Virus record (IMG/VR): IMGVR_UViG_3300023175_000005
Coordinates: 62,001 to 126,000 of that record
Source: a virus
Reading direction: 5' to 3' (one strand)
DNA length: 64,000 bases
Part shown: in pieces, positions 1 to 12,300 of the stretch
Position numbering within the stretch: position 1 is the first letter of the stretch
Layout of the letters: every line of letters starts with the position of its first letter
Program-made: the position numbers and the translations under genes
Notes under the pieces: generated by a model
Databases searched by the model: none
Told to the model about the DNA's origin: nothing
What the model saw: the letters and a program-made list of their open reading frames with translations, nothing else

Positions 1-2110
1 CAAATTCATCATCTCTGTCATCAAAGAACAGATCAAACTTAAAGTTAGGATTAATTTCAACATTTCTGCTTTTAATCCAAAACATTTCTGTTGTAGACTT
101 ACTAAGTGCCTCTAAGTATTCATCATAATTATCTACTTCAAAAATATTGTAAAGAACAGGTCCAGTTACTATTTGTTCATACTCTTTTCTTTCAACAATA
201 TGTTTGTAATCAATTTCTTTTTTAGTTACAGGCTTATGCTTTGAAAACAAATATAGTCCGTCATAAGTTAGTTTATCGTTGACTTTGTGTAAAAACGCAT
301 GATTCATTTTTCTATCAAACGTATTGTCATGTTTAAAATATAAATCAAAAATTGATTCATCGATAATTGTTAAATTTTGTAACTTACCCCAAAACATCTC
401 TGTTTTAGATTTTTGCATTGCATCTAAATAATCATCATAAGATCCGATATCAAATACGTCATATCTAGTTTTTGTACTTGCAATTTCATTCCATTCTTTG
501 CGTTTTACTGGATGTCTAAATTCTATTTCTTTTTTAGAAATCTTTGAGTGTTTACTACATAAAAATACACCACTATAAAGTTTTTCACCGTCAACATCGT
601 GTAAAAACGCATGATTAATTTTTCTATCAAAAGCATTGTCGTGTGTGAAATACTTGTCAAATTTGAAGTTTTTCTTTATCTTTACATTTCTACTTAATGC
701 CCAAAACATTTCTGTCTTGCTTTGTTCTAATGCATTTAGATATTCACCGTAAGTGTCAATATAAAATTTTTCATATTCTACTTGTGTTGAGCCAATGACT
801 TTCCATTCTTTTCTTTCAATAATGTGTCTGTGTTCGATTTCTTTTTTGTTAAGAGGTTTTTTCGTTGAACAAAGGAATAAGCCGTTGTATAATTGCCTTC
901 CATCAGCATCATGTATAAAGGCATGGTTTGTCTGTCTATCATACTCGTTTTCAAAGTCAAAATATATCTCCGGTATATTGCTACTAATGTTTCTACTATC
1001 CATCCAAAACATTTCTGTTTTAGAATTATTCAATGCATATTCGTATTCTTCATATGAATCAATATAGAATCTATCATAAATTACTGGACCAGTTGCTACA
1101 ATATCATGCTCAATACGTTCTACAGGAAATCTGTAAGTAACTTCCTTTTCTGAAAGTATTTTGTTTTTAGAACACAAAAATAATCCGTTGTACTTGTTAT
1201 TGCTATGCAAAAATGCATGTGTTTTGTTTTTAAGATCTTTTTCATGATGTGGAATATAAAAGTCAAGATCGATGTTAACTTTTATATTTTTACTGCTCAT
1301 CCAAAACATTTCTGTTGTAGATGATTCAAGTGCAGTTTTATATTCATTATAATTATCAATTTCAAAAAAGTCATACTGCTTTGGTGTACTTGCAATCATA
1401 CGTACTTCTTTTTTGTTAACTAAAAATCTATAGTCAATCTCTCTATCTGAGGGATTATAAAATTTGTTACACAAAAATATGCCATCAAATTGATTTCTTT
1501 TTCCATTTCCGAACACATGATTATATTTGTAACTCCATTCGTCTGGTTCAAAAGAAAAGTCAAAGTTTTCTGATACATTAACATCATTTGGTATTAACCA
1601 AAACATATCAGTTGAGGTTAGTTCTTGTGCTTGACTATAAGTGTCAACAATTTGTATATTATATTTTTCTTTTAATTTTTTGTATTCGCTATCTTTACGG
1701 CTACCTAAGAAAAATATATCAAATTTTTCTTTGCCATAATATGGATCATATACGCCACAAATATTGCTGTGTGTATATTTCTTTTTTGCATCAAACTTTG
1801 TTGGAACTAGTTGTACTTTATTCCAACTTTTAGGATGTCTACTTTTTTTTCTTACGTAAGGAAATAAGTGAATACCGTTACTTTGTTCAGCACTTGGTCT
1901 AAAATGCCAAGGAAATGTATCTAATACTTTAATTGACTTATCAACAAGCCAAACATAATCAGCAACTTCTGCATAATCTTTTACTTGTTCATAATCTTCT
2001 ACATCGTCTGTATGTAGTATTGGATAACATTGAAAAATGTGGTTTTTTAGGACGTCTTGTCCGTTATAGATGTTTTTACTAAATCTTTCAAATCTACTAA
2101 CTGAATTCAT
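1..2110 (-). CDS. Tandem-repeat protein of unknown function, open at the window edge
   Basis: An uninterrupted minus-strand frame runs from an ATG at 2110 to the window edge, giving at least 703 residues; its C terminus is outside. After a unique N-terminal part of about 165 residues the protein is a tandem array of units of about 99-104 residues. Each unit contains TEMFW (TDMFW in the first), then a stretch like FDRKINHAFLH, then YNGLFLCSK and KKEI.YRH. At least six copies are visible. The ATG lies inside the 3' end of the glycosyltransferase gene (14-bp overlap), so the two are probably translated together and may act in one pathway, for example glycan modification. I do not recognise the family. 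Repeat spacing and frame are seen directly; any function is inference. Confidence 0.85.
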   Translation of the reverse strand, partial: MNSVSRFERFSKNIYNGQDVLKNHIFQCYPILHTDDVEDYEQVKDYAEVADYVWLVDKSIKVLDTFPWHFRPSAEQSNGIHLFPYVRKKSRHPKSWNKVQLVPTKFDAKKKYTHSNICGVYDPYYGKEKFDIFFLGSRKDSEYKKLKEKYNIQIVDTYSQAQELTSTDMFWLIPNDVNVSENFDFSFEPDEWSYKYNHVFGNGKRNQFDGIFLCNKFYNPSDREIDYRFLVNKKEVRMIASTPKQYDFFEIDNYNEYKTALESSTTEMFWMSSKNIKVNIDLDFYIPHHEKDLKNKTHAFLHSNNKYNGLFLCSKNKILSEKEVTYRFPVERIEHDIVATGPVIYDRFYIDSYEEYEYALNNSKTEMFWMDSRNISSNIPEIYFDFENEYDRQTNHAFIHDADGRQLYNGLFLCSTKKPLNKKEIEHRHIIERKEWKVIGSTQVEYEKFYIDTYGEYLNALEQSKTEMFWALSRNVKIKKNFKFDKYFTHDNAFDRKINHAFLHDVDGEKLYSGVFLCSKHSKISKKEIEFRHPVKRKEWNEIASTKTRYDVFDIGSYDDYLDAMQKSKTEMFWGKLQNLTIIDESIFDLYFKHDNTFDRKMNHAFLHKVNDKLTYDGLYLFSKHKPVTKKEIDYKHIVERKEYEQIVTGPVLYNIFEVDNYDEYLEALSKSTTEMFWIKSRNVEINPNFKFDLFFDDRDDEF
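77..1610 (-). repeat. Six in-frame tandem repeats of about 300 bp
   Basis: The conserved block encoding TEMFW recurs with its left edge at about 77, 389, 701, 1004, 1301 and 1598. The intervals are 312, 312, 303, 297 and 297 bp, all multiples of three. The copies differ at many bases but keep the protein motifs, so this is an old, selected protein repeat rather than a recent DNA duplication. The array continues beyond the window. Confidence 0.85.
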
Positions 2111-2708
2111 TTGTTTCCTTTAACATATATGCCTTAGTGCCGAAGTGTGCAACTTTTTCACTTATATCAGCATCTACATATATTTTATAACCATTATCTC
2201 TGGCTAACTTACAAAAGTGAATATCTTCACCGCTAAGGTCATGTGTGTCGTCGTTCCATGTATAGTTAAACCAAGGTGAATCTAATACACGATACACATC
2301 TCTATCAACTAACATACACCCAAGACCTACTGCAAAAACTTCATGCAAACCTTTTGACTCTGTTAGTCTACTATCTAAGTTGTATTGATCAGTAAACGCA
2401 ACACTACGTTGAGGTTTGACTCGTGTGCTGTATGTTGCAGCAACAATATCTTTTTTATGTTTAAGGAACACATCGACAACATTTGATGGTATGTGCATAT
2501 CGCTATCTAACCAAAGTATGTGGGATGCCCCTTTGGCAAAGGCATCCCAAACTAGCGTGTTTCTTTGGTTGGCAATCACACTGCCAAGATTGAATAGAAC
2601 ATCAAATTCTATTCCGTCTTGTTGCAGACGTGCTGTGAGATTTGCTAAACATAAAGCAAATCCTGTGTGAACTGTATCCCGTGCTGGAATACAAATCGCG
2701 ATTCTCAT
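2097..2708 (-). CDS. Glycosyltransferase, GT-A fold (family 2-like)
   Basis: 203 residues. It begins MRIAICIPARD, a usual GT-A N terminus for the nucleotide-sugar-binding Rossmann half. ANQRNTLVWDA is followed by the metal-binding DxD motif in ILWLDSDMH (about residues 64-72), and an acidic GEDIHFC motif near residue 160 fits the catalytic-base region. No signal peptide or membrane segment is visible, so it should be a soluble cytoplasmic enzyme. It overlaps the next gene (repeat protein) by 14 bp and follows the 132-residue gene after 1 bp, indicating one transcript. Marine T4-like phages often carry such enzymes near their fibre genes, where they may modify virion proteins or host surface glycans. 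The sugar and acceptor cannot be told from the sequence. Confidence 0.8.
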   Translation of the reverse strand: MRIAICIPARDTVHTGFALCLANLTARLQQDGIEFDVLFNLGSVIANQRNTLVWDAFAKGASHILWLDSDMHIPSNVVDVFLKHKKDIVAATYSTRVKPQRSVAFTDQYNLDSRLTESKGLHEVFAVGLGCMLVDRDVYRVLDSPWFNYTWNDDTHDLSGEDIHFCKLARDNGYKIYVDADISEKVAHFGTKAYMLKETNEFS

Positions 2709-2709
2709 C

Positions 2710-3108
2710 TTAAACTAGAGAATCATCAACTGTGTCTGTGTTTAATTCTTGCTCTGCAGCCACAGTATCATTATTCCACTGTCTTGCAGTACCAGTTGCT
2801 ACTTTTACTGCTTCGCGGAAATCTTCGGATGGAAGGTTGCCCATTTCAAGCATTGTTTCAGGCTGAACCTTACCAAGTGTTAGTAGATCAGCAGCGGCCT
2901 TTTTACCGATAGCACGAATCCAATGTTCTCTATCATCATCTGCTGCTCGCGCCATTACTACAGTTTCTTTTTCACCGTCAAGAATAGCGTCTTTGATTTC
3001 TGTTAGAATACTTTCATCTACTTCAAGAGATGAAAGTTTAGTTAGTTTACGGGCCTTGCTGTATTCATTTGCAAGTTCGATATTTTCAATTTGATAACGT
3101 GTTAGCAT
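2710..3108 (-). CDS. Hypothetical protein, 132 residues, mostly helical
   Basis: Not recognised. The protein is charged and appears helical through most of its length (ELANEYSKARKLTKLSS near the N terminus), with an acidic, Gln/Thr/Asp-rich C-terminal tail ending DTVDDSLV. No signal peptide or membrane segment is visible. The start is supported by GGAG 7 bases upstream of ATG. It sits between the 57-residue protein and the glycosyltransferase, almost touching the latter, so it is probably cotranscribed. Placement beside fibre genes suggests a role in fibre assembly, but nothing in the sequence proves it. Confidence 0.7.
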   Translation of the reverse strand: MLTRYQIENIELANEYSKARKLTKLSSLEVDESILTEIKDAILDGEKETVVMARAADDDREHWIRAIGKKAAADLLTLGKVQPETMLEMGNLPSEDFREAVKVATGTARQWNNDTVAAEQELNTDTVDDSLV

Positions 3109-3132
3109 ACGTCTGCTCCTTTACTTTGCTAG

Positions 3133-3306
3133 TTATACTCCTGGAGTTCCTAAACCGCCAAATGTTGAACTCATAGGAATTGTTGTACCACTTGAGATAC
3201 CCAAGTAGCTACCCAAAAAACTCATTGTAATTGGGGTTGTTGAAGAGCCAAAATAGTTTCTAATTTGACTCATAGTAATTTGTGATCCTGTTGGAGGTAA
3301 TGCCAT
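3133..3306 (-). CDS. 57-residue miniprotein with threefold I-x-MS repeat
   Basis: A short gene: ATG at 3306, stop TAA at 3133. The protein starts MALPPTGSQITMSQI and repeats a unit of about 16-18 residues three times: ITMSQIRNYFG, ITMSFLGSYLG, IPMSSTFGG. The opening resembles the MALPxxGxISxSQI start of many phage tail-fibre-associated proteins, which I recall as a recurrent marine-phage pattern. It sits directly downstream of the giant S74 fibre gene and has its own sigma70-like promoter with an overlapping palindrome. A small virion or fibre-tip component is plausible. Confidence 0.7.
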   Translation of the reverse strand: MALPPTGSQITMSQIRNYFGSSTTPITMSFLGSYLGISSGTTIPMSSTFGGLGTPGV

Positions 3307-3321
3307 AAGTGATCCTATCTA

Positions 3322-3346
3322 CAGTTAATATAATATATACTAACTG
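3322..3346. repeat. 25-bp near-perfect palindrome over the -10 region
   Basis: CAGTTA and TAACTG arms flank an inner TATA-TAT-TATA core, with a single mismatched pair. It covers the predicted -10 and start of transcription, so it could be an operator or a 5' hairpin of the transcript. Seen in sequence; role inferred. Confidence 0.55.
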
Positions 3347-3365
3347 CAAATAGAATCTTTGTCAA
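3337..3365 (-). promoter_or_regulatory. sigma70-type promoter for the 57-residue gene
   Basis: On the minus strand TTGACA (3365-3360), a 17-base spacer, then TAGTAT (3342-3337). The -35 is perfect and the -10 matches at four of six positions. It lies in the short gap between the giant fibre gene and the 57-residue gene. Confidence 0.55.
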
Positions 3366-3374
3366 GAACTTTTT

Positions 3375-6300
3375 TTAATTTTTTTCAATTAATTTTTGCA
3401 CCATTGCTTTAAGTTCAGCAATCTCAGCAGCCTGCGCTTCAATTTTGTCATCTGCTTCTTTTACTGCTTCGATTAGCAACGGAACCATACGCTCATACTT
3501 AACTGTTAGATAGTCTTCGCCTGACTTACTGTTACCATCTTCGTCTAAGTCGAACGGTGCAGCAACAACTGCTTCTGGTAGTACCTTTTGTACTTCTTGA
3601 GCACTAACACCTACTTGTGTATTGTCATTGTTGTATCCGTACTTCTTAGCAGTTTCGTTTTCAACATATAGATAACCATTAAGTGCTTTTACTTTATCAA
3701 GGGCGCCTTCTAGTTTACCTGTGAATGTTTTCAAACGTTCGTCTGAGTAGTATGCTGTAACTTCGCTTGTTGCAAGCAATTGACCGTTTACATACCAACC
3801 TTCGTTTTGTGCTCTTGCTTTCCATGCACCATTATAGTAGATGTATGTGTAAGAGTTTTGTTGTCCGTATAAAGACCACTCGTTATTAGTATCGTTATAG
3901 ATACCGTAAGCGCCCGCACCATTTGACATAAACACCCAGTCATCTCTAATAGACCACCCTGCGTATGATCCGCTTGTACCGTATACACCTTCTGCTCTGA
4001 ATGTACCATAGTTCTGTCCATTAGCAGGAGCAATATAGTTAGAAGTGTTACCACCGATACCAATAACATTTTTAACCATCAAGTTACCGGCAGTAGTAAG
4101 TGACATAGCACCATCAGATGCTGCATCGCTTGTATCTCTCCACAGGAAGCCTCTATCATTATCAGCGTTCATAGTAAATGTCATTGCATAGTCGTTAAGC
4201 CAACCATAACTTTGAGCACTTATCATACCAATTGTATATGAACTCGAACTCCAAACCCTGAGCTTATCGTATGAGTTGCCACCATAACCGTCAATTAAGC
4301 CAATGTTATAGCGTGTACTAGGACTAAATCTATCTGGGAATGTACCACTTGTAATGTTACCAGCATTGATACTAGTAATACTTGCACCATTACCACTAAA
4401 CGTACCACTAATAGTACCACCGTTGGTAATATTGTTTGAGTTCATATTCAATGTTGATCTCAATGTAGGAACAGCATTTCCAGTACCTAAATACAAGGTA
4501 TTTGCACTATGATCTCTCCAAATATAGTTTGTTGTGCCGTCTGTAGTATCTTGAACAATAAAGTCTGCATCGTTAACTTTAATCGTAGTAGCACCGTTGT
4601 CTACTCCTGCACCGTTAACAAAATCACCAATGTCTTGTCCGTCAACTGTATCAGCATCTAGACCTGAACCTGCACCATCATTGCCAGCATGCCATACTTT
4701 ATTACCGTTAACATAGAAGTCACCCGGTCCATCGATAGCAACCATTAGGTTTGGTTCTGTTGTTTGGAACTTAAATGACGCACCGTATCCACTACCAACT
4801 GAAGCACCGTCTGAATGTTCAAAGTTTAGTCTACCATACTGTGTATTTGATGCGTGGTCAGTAAAGTCGATTCTTGCGCCGCCTGCGTTAGTTGTGTTTC
4901 TAATAACAAGTCTTTGTGCGCCAGAGCCTACCAAACTAATAACGCCACTTGCTGTATCATTTGCATCTGAACGTAAGAACTGTGTACTATCAATACCGTC
5001 TAGCGTATCTGCACTAACATTTGTAAGCCCACTACCGTTACCAGTAAATGTACTTGTACCAATGTTAATGTTACCAAAGCCGCTTGTGATTTGACCTGCA
5101 TTTAGAGCACCTGTACCTGTGATACTTGTATAACTACCACTAATTCTTGCGTTAGGTACTGTACCGCTTGACAAGTTACTTGCATTTAGTGATGTTAATC
5201 CGCTACCATTACCTGTAATTGTTCCACCAACATGTAGGTTTTTAGCAATACCAACACCACCACTTACTTTTACAGCACCAGTTGTTGTGCTACTTGCTTG
5301 AGTTGTGTTTGAGAACGTCTTAATACCACTCATTGACTGGTTGCCACCTAGTCTTGCTCCAGCAACAGTACCACTTGACAAGTTACTTGCATTTAGTGTT
5401 GTCAATCCACTACCGTTACCAGTAAATGTACTTGTACCAATATTAATGTTACCAAACCCGGAACTAATTGCACCTGCGTTTAGCGTACCTACAGCATCAA
5501 TGTCAGTTTCGTGTTGTGTTACACTTGAACTTGAAATTCTACCATCTGGTACAGTTCCGCTTGTAAGTTGGCTTGCATTAAGTGCAGTAAGTGAAGAACC
5601 AACACCTGCAAAGCCTGTAGTACCACTGAATGATAGTGTTGTAGTGTTAACAGTTAGTCCTACACCTGGTATTCTTACATTTGCATGTGAAGCATTACCT
5701 AATGTAATTTCATTGTTTGTTGTGTTTGCTGTTGGTGCAGCATCTTTACCAATAACAATGTTATTACTACCTGTTGTAATTGTTGCACCTGCGCCGTAGC
5801 CAATAATTACGTTATTACTTGCATTTGCAATTTCTAGTGCTTTATATCCAATAGCAACGTTTGCATTAGCAGTAATTGAGTTTTGCATACTTTCAGCACC
5901 GATTGCTGTATTACCGCCTGTTGCTGCATCAATTTGTGAAAGGGTATATGCACCCATTGCTGTGTTATTTGCTGAAGCAGTAGCTAATGCAAGAGCATCT
6001 TTACCAACACCTGTGTTTTGATTACCTGTTAATACAGCACCAAATACACCATCTCCGACTCCAACTGAGTCAATACCAGTTGTTACAGCAGCACCGCCTC
6101 CTGCAAAGAAGTTGGTAGCACTACTGCCGCCACCTTCGCCAATTAAGTGTCCGTTTACTGTGATATCACTTGTAAATGTTTTGCCTGATTGTGAAGTAGG
6201 AAGCACTGCATCTGGGATAGTACCACTTAGTAACTGAGACGCATTTAAGTTTGTTAGTCCGCTACCATCACCGTATATAATACCACCAACTCTAAGTTTT

Positions 6301-9300
6301 TTAGCAATACCAACACCGCCTGCTACAACTAAAGCACCGTCTGTTGCTAGTGTAGATTCAGTTGTGTCGCTGACTGTTACAATTGTACTCGTTGCAAAAT
6401 TAATGCCTGTACCTGCATCTTTTTGAATTGTATCTAAACTAATTGTACCAACATTTGTGATGTTATTGTCATTAAAACTAGTAGCCCCTAGGCTTACTGT
6501 TCCTGTTGCTGTTAGATTTGATGATCCAATGTTAATATTACCAAAGCCTGAACTTATTGCACCAGTATTAAGTGTTCCTACAACAGTTAAACTTGAGTTT
6601 ACAATATTTGCACCTAGTGTTGTAGAATTTAGAACACTTACGTCATTGATATAATATGCTTTACCGCTTACAAGATTAATGTCTTCGCTTGAATCCCAAC
6701 TAGTGTTTGTAGCATCATAAGTCCATGTTGCATTTGCAGCGTCTACAGTAAGTCCTGCGCCGTCTGCTGCGGCAGCATTCGCTGCGCCCTTTGCTACTGT
6801 AATGTTTAAATCTTCAACATCTAGTGTAGTTGTGTTGAGTGTAACAGTTGTTCCGTTTACAGTTAAATTACCGTCAATAGTAGTGTCACCTGTTGTAAAG
6901 TCAATTGTAAATTTGTTTAAACCGTCACCAAACAGTAAGTTACCAGTTGATGCAACTTGCATACGCTGTGTACCAGCAGTGTAAAAATCTAGTTCATCGT
7001 TATCTGCACCAGCACTACTTTCTGCTTCAATTTTAGTATCTTGGTCTACATCTTTCACACCACCTAGTGATCCCCAGTTACTTCCATCGTAACCTTCAAA
7101 TGTACTATCGCTAGTATTATAACGAATTTGACCTTGTGCTGCTGCTGTACTTACACCAGTTTCGCCCGGACGTTGAGCACTTGTACCTACTGGAATTTTT
7201 AAACCAGTACTTGTTGTAAATACTGCATAACCTGTATAAGTTAAGACGCCACTTGTGTCAATACGTAATCTTTCTGTAGGACTTTGAATAAAATCGCTTG
7301 TTGTTGTAACTGTACCAGTTTCTACAACAAAGTCACCACCTGTACCTGCGCCAGTACCAAGGCCGCCTATAATTTTAATTTCGCCGCCGCCGATATCTGT
7401 ACCAATACCTGCTGCGCCGTGTATCTCAACATCTGCTGGTGTTGCACTTGCTTCTGCATCACCAAAAATTACTTTTTGATGTTTAACAATTAGTTTATTA
7501 TTAATTTCTGCACTACCTGCAACGCCGCCTGAACTACTTACTGTAACATTTAATTCTGTTTGCACAGTAAACGAAGTTGCATTAATTGTTGCCCCTAATA
7601 CTGGCCATGTACCATCTAGTGAAGCAACACCGCTGCTTGCAATAGTTACAAAATCACCTGCTCTAATACCTAACACTTCTGGTGTGTAAGTAAATGTTAA
7701 TGAAGTTGTTGTAGGAATAGTACCTACTGTAGGTTTGTCAATATATACAACATCATCTGCAACACCTGATACTACTGTGTTTGCTTGTATACTTGCACTT
7801 CCTGTAACAACCATACCAACTTCAATTGTTGCTGTGCTAGAAAGCGGAATAAAGTCGTCTGTGTTGTTTACGTTTTCATTTGTTGTTCTAGAAAATCCGT
7901 TTAAGTTGACAGCAACAACTTGACTTGTTGCAGCATCATATCCGTCAATAAATGAAGTGATTGCTCTAGTTGTTGTGCTTGCACCAATTCTAGTTACATC
8001 TGCTTCGCCGCTTATTTCAACAGTTGTAAGATTTTCGTTGTAAACCTTACCAGTAGCAGTACTCTTAGAACCTGTATCTGCTGCACCGATATCTAAACTA
8101 TCTATGATATCAACCGCATCACCCCACACAGGATAACCACCATCTACTACAAGTATATTTCCTTCTCTACCAATATTAAGAGAATTAAGTGTACCTGATG
8201 TTTGTGCATAAATTAAATCACCATCAGCATATGTACTTAGGTTAGTACCGCCTCTGTTAACAGGTACATTACTTGTTAGGTTAGCAGGATTGAGGAAATA
8301 ACTGCTATCTAAACCGTCTAATGTACCTGCATCAACAACACCATCTTTGATAAACACTTGGCCTGACCCAGCAGCGTCAACATCAAATTGTGCTTGGAAG
8401 AATCTACTTGTACCTAGTGTAGAATATGTTCCACCTGGGTCATAATCAGCATTTGAAATACCAATATCTACTGCACCATAATAATCGCCACTGGTATTAG
8501 GACCAGTAAGTGTAATTGGATTATCAGTTGTGCTGGCTTTTGTAAGGGTTTGAACTGCAACAGCATAAGCACTGTCACCTCTTAAGAATGTGTCACTACT
8601 TGCAATACCGCTTGCACCTAATCTGCTTGGTGATATAGTACCTGAAATAATGTTACTTGCATCAATGTTTGTAACAGCAAGAGTGTTCCAGTTTGCTTTC
8701 AATCTACTTGATGTATTGATTACTACATTAACTTGCACATTGTTTGGAATAACCTCCGCATCGCCTGTACCAGTTGCAGTAATATCTGAAGCATTTGTTA
8801 CAAGTCCGTTAATACTGCTTAAAGCATCTGATCGTAGTGTATGTAGTGTAACACTGTTAGTTGTAACAGAACCAATAAAGAATCTTGCACCTGATACAAC
8901 TTGAACACCGTTTATAGAAAATAGTCCAGTTCCAGAACTTCCATCATCTTCTTCTTCTATTCTAATAGCGTCACCAGTTGTTAAACCGTGGTTCGGAACA
9001 ATAATACTGTTATCATAAATGTTAACGTTAAATCTTGTCCATTGATGAGCATTATTAGCAGGAGTTGTTAAAAATTCAATTTGATTTAACAAACTAAAAT
9101 CTTCGTATACTTCGATAGTGTCTGCGTCAATACGCTTTGCATAGTACACACTACCATTTAGTAGTCCGCCGATTGCAACATTACCTAATGTATTATATCT
9201 AATAGGATCACCGTCTGTGTACCCATGGGCTGTCATTGTAATTCTATCGAGTGTATAGTCAACATTACCACCGCCTCCTGTGGTACCTGCTAAAAACTGA

Positions 9301-12300
9301 TTTACAATGCTATCATCTAGTGTGATATTAATTTTAGAACTTACTGCATCATTGTCTTCAATAAAGTCAATTGACGATGCACTTGCTACGTAAAGTTCAC
9401 CGCCTAAAATGTTTACATAAGCTCTATCCTCAATAGCAGCAATTTCAATTTCAAAACCACTACCTGTGCCGCCTACATCGCTTGCATTTAATTCAAGTAA
9501 ATCACCTACTGCGTAGCCTGTGCCACCTCTACGTAAATCAACATCGCTGATTTGTCCTGCTGTAACAGTAACATCTGCTTTTGCTCCTGTACCTACTCCA
9601 GTCTTTGCTTGCAAGTCTACCATTTCGTAAACAAGAGTACCTAGTGTAGGTGTATAACCACTACCGCCAGTGATATTAGCGTTATCTACGTTTGTACATA
9701 TACCATAACGTGTTTCTGTAACTGCACCTTGTGCGTTACCGTCCGCAGAAGTAACAATGGTCCTTACTGTACCTGTTGCTGATTTACTGCCTTCATTAGA
9801 TCCTGTATTTGCAATTGTAAAGGTTGTCGAACTTGGTACACTTGTAACTAGGCCATTTACGTTGTAAAGTGTATCATCACACTCAACTTCAACGTTATTA
9901 CCAATTGATAGATTATGGTTGCCGCTTGTTGTAATTGTAGCAACATTACTTGTTCTTTCAACATCTGTAATTGTTTCAACTGTAAAGTTGAAAGGCGCAC
10001 CACTTGAATCTAATACTAGATACTGACTAGAGTTAGAACTTTTTAAGAAGAAGTTATCGGTAATTTCTGATACTGCACCAAGTGTTAATGGTGCTTGTCC
10101 AGAGTCAACACCCGCAATAAAGATATTGTTTGTAGTATCAAAGTCAGTACCTGTTGAGTCTTCACCTGGCTTGAATTGATTATCTAAGCTAGCAACTAGT
10201 AGGTTAGTTGATGAAGCATAATCACCTTTTGCATATCCAACGGCTCCTGTTGTCGGTTGTGTAATTAAATCACCGTCAGTTGCTGAAATTGGTGATGAAA
10301 ACGTTAATTCAATCTGATCATATTCTTCAGTACCAATATCACCTGCTTTTAGATCAATTGCTGGAATTTCATCAACTTGTGTAAGCCTTGACAAATATCC
10401 ATCTGTGTTTGTACTTGTAAACTGTCTTGTAGCAGGAATCAAATCTGGGTTCAACTGACCGTTAGTATTCAACTGAACAATAGCACCTGGAACTGCCGCT
10501 GTTGACACAGATTTATCAATAAATCCGCCCAATCTGTTTGATAAGAAACTTCTTGTTGCTAACTGTGTAGATAGTCTTGCATCACTCGGACCGCCGATTT
10601 CATCGTCACCTAAGTTAACACTTGTTGAAATTTCTTCAATAGCAACATTAGAAAGACTTAGTCTCAAAGCATCAAGTTCGTCCACCTGAACTTTGTTTCT
10701 AAATGTAATGTTACCAGTTCTGTTGAACGCTGTAATAAAGTCACCAACTTTAAAGTCACCAAGTTCGTTTGTACCTGATGAGTAACAACGTCCTGGTAAT
10801 TCTTCAAACTGTTCAAATTCAGTTCTTGTGTTACCGCCGTTTTGTGGTAGTGCGTTATAGTCTGTACCTGACCCTGCAAATTCCCAAGTATGTGATGATG
10901 AGTTAACAATTGAAGGTCTATGTAACCAAATTGCTTTCTCAGGAAGTGCAACTAGATTTGTTAGTAGTTCGCCTGCAACTGTAGGTTCGATTGTAAATGT
11001 TGCAGTTGAATAACCATTAAATGGTTGAACTTCATTTACACCGATATTTGAAAAAGGACTAGGTGTATGATCATCATCAATAATACTTAAATTACTAAAT
11101 TGCACTCTTTGTGTAGATTCACCTACTGCAACTTCTTCAATTGAAACTACAAGTTCTCTAAGATTAGGTGTCCAACTATATACAATAGCACGGTTATTTG
11201 CTGCGCCTGTTGTAGCAGTAATTTGTCTACCTGGAACAAATGCATAACCTTCACTACCTGATGGTAAAATAAGCTTTTGATATGTTGTGTGACTTGAAAT
11301 AACTTCTTTTACAAAGAATTCTTTGATGTTTGTAAGGAATTTGTGAGTACCGCTAGATGTTGCAATAATATTAACATCAAACTCTAAACTGTCATCAAAT
11401 GTCAAACTAAATTCATTTAGGTTGATTAGTTTTACATAATAGGTTTGCTCTTCGTCAAGTCCTTGAATTGGAGGATTTCCGTTAGCACTATATACAACTT
11501 GTTCACCATTTACAAGTCCGTGTGATGTTTTTGTAAAAATATTTGTTACTTCAGAAACACCTGATCCACCATTAATTAAAACTTCATCGGGCGGATCTTT
11601 AAATTGATTTGTGATTTCACCTTCTGAACTTACGTCAAACGATGCTGGAATACTGTCTGGATCTGAAATTGCATCTTTTATCAAATCGAACAGTTCATCT
11701 ACGTATGCTCTAGGCTCACTATCAAGATCTGTAAGTACAATGCCTGTTAGTCTACTTGCTTCTTCAATTGCATCAATTGTTTGTTCTTCTTGTCCACTGA
11801 TAGTAATGTTAGAACTATCTGCGATACGTTGTGAATAGTATGCAAGTGCTGCCTGTCTAGTCAAAGCGTTAGCAGTTGCCCATGTATCTCTACTCACAGC
11901 ATCTAATATAATACTTAAATCCCTACGACACTTTGCTTCATCGTAATTAAACAAATACCATATATCGCCAGGCGTTGCTGCTGCAACACTGTTTGTGATG
12001 TAAGTTATAGTATCGTCAATAATATTTTGTGTTTCACCTTGAATAAGATCGTAAGCAATTTTATATTCAGGATCTCTAAAGCGTAAAACGAATTCTTCAA
12101 CTGGTGCAGTACGGTTTAAACCGACAATACTAATTGTTTGTAAGCCTTCACTTTGACCTGTTGCTGTAACATAAGCACGGTCAAACACAAATGCTTTAGG
12201 TGAATAACCTGATGAACGTAGTGCATACAAACCAAAGTTTGTAGCAGAGTTAGTAATTGAACAATAACCACCTGACTGTGTATAAACACCGTTGAGTAGG

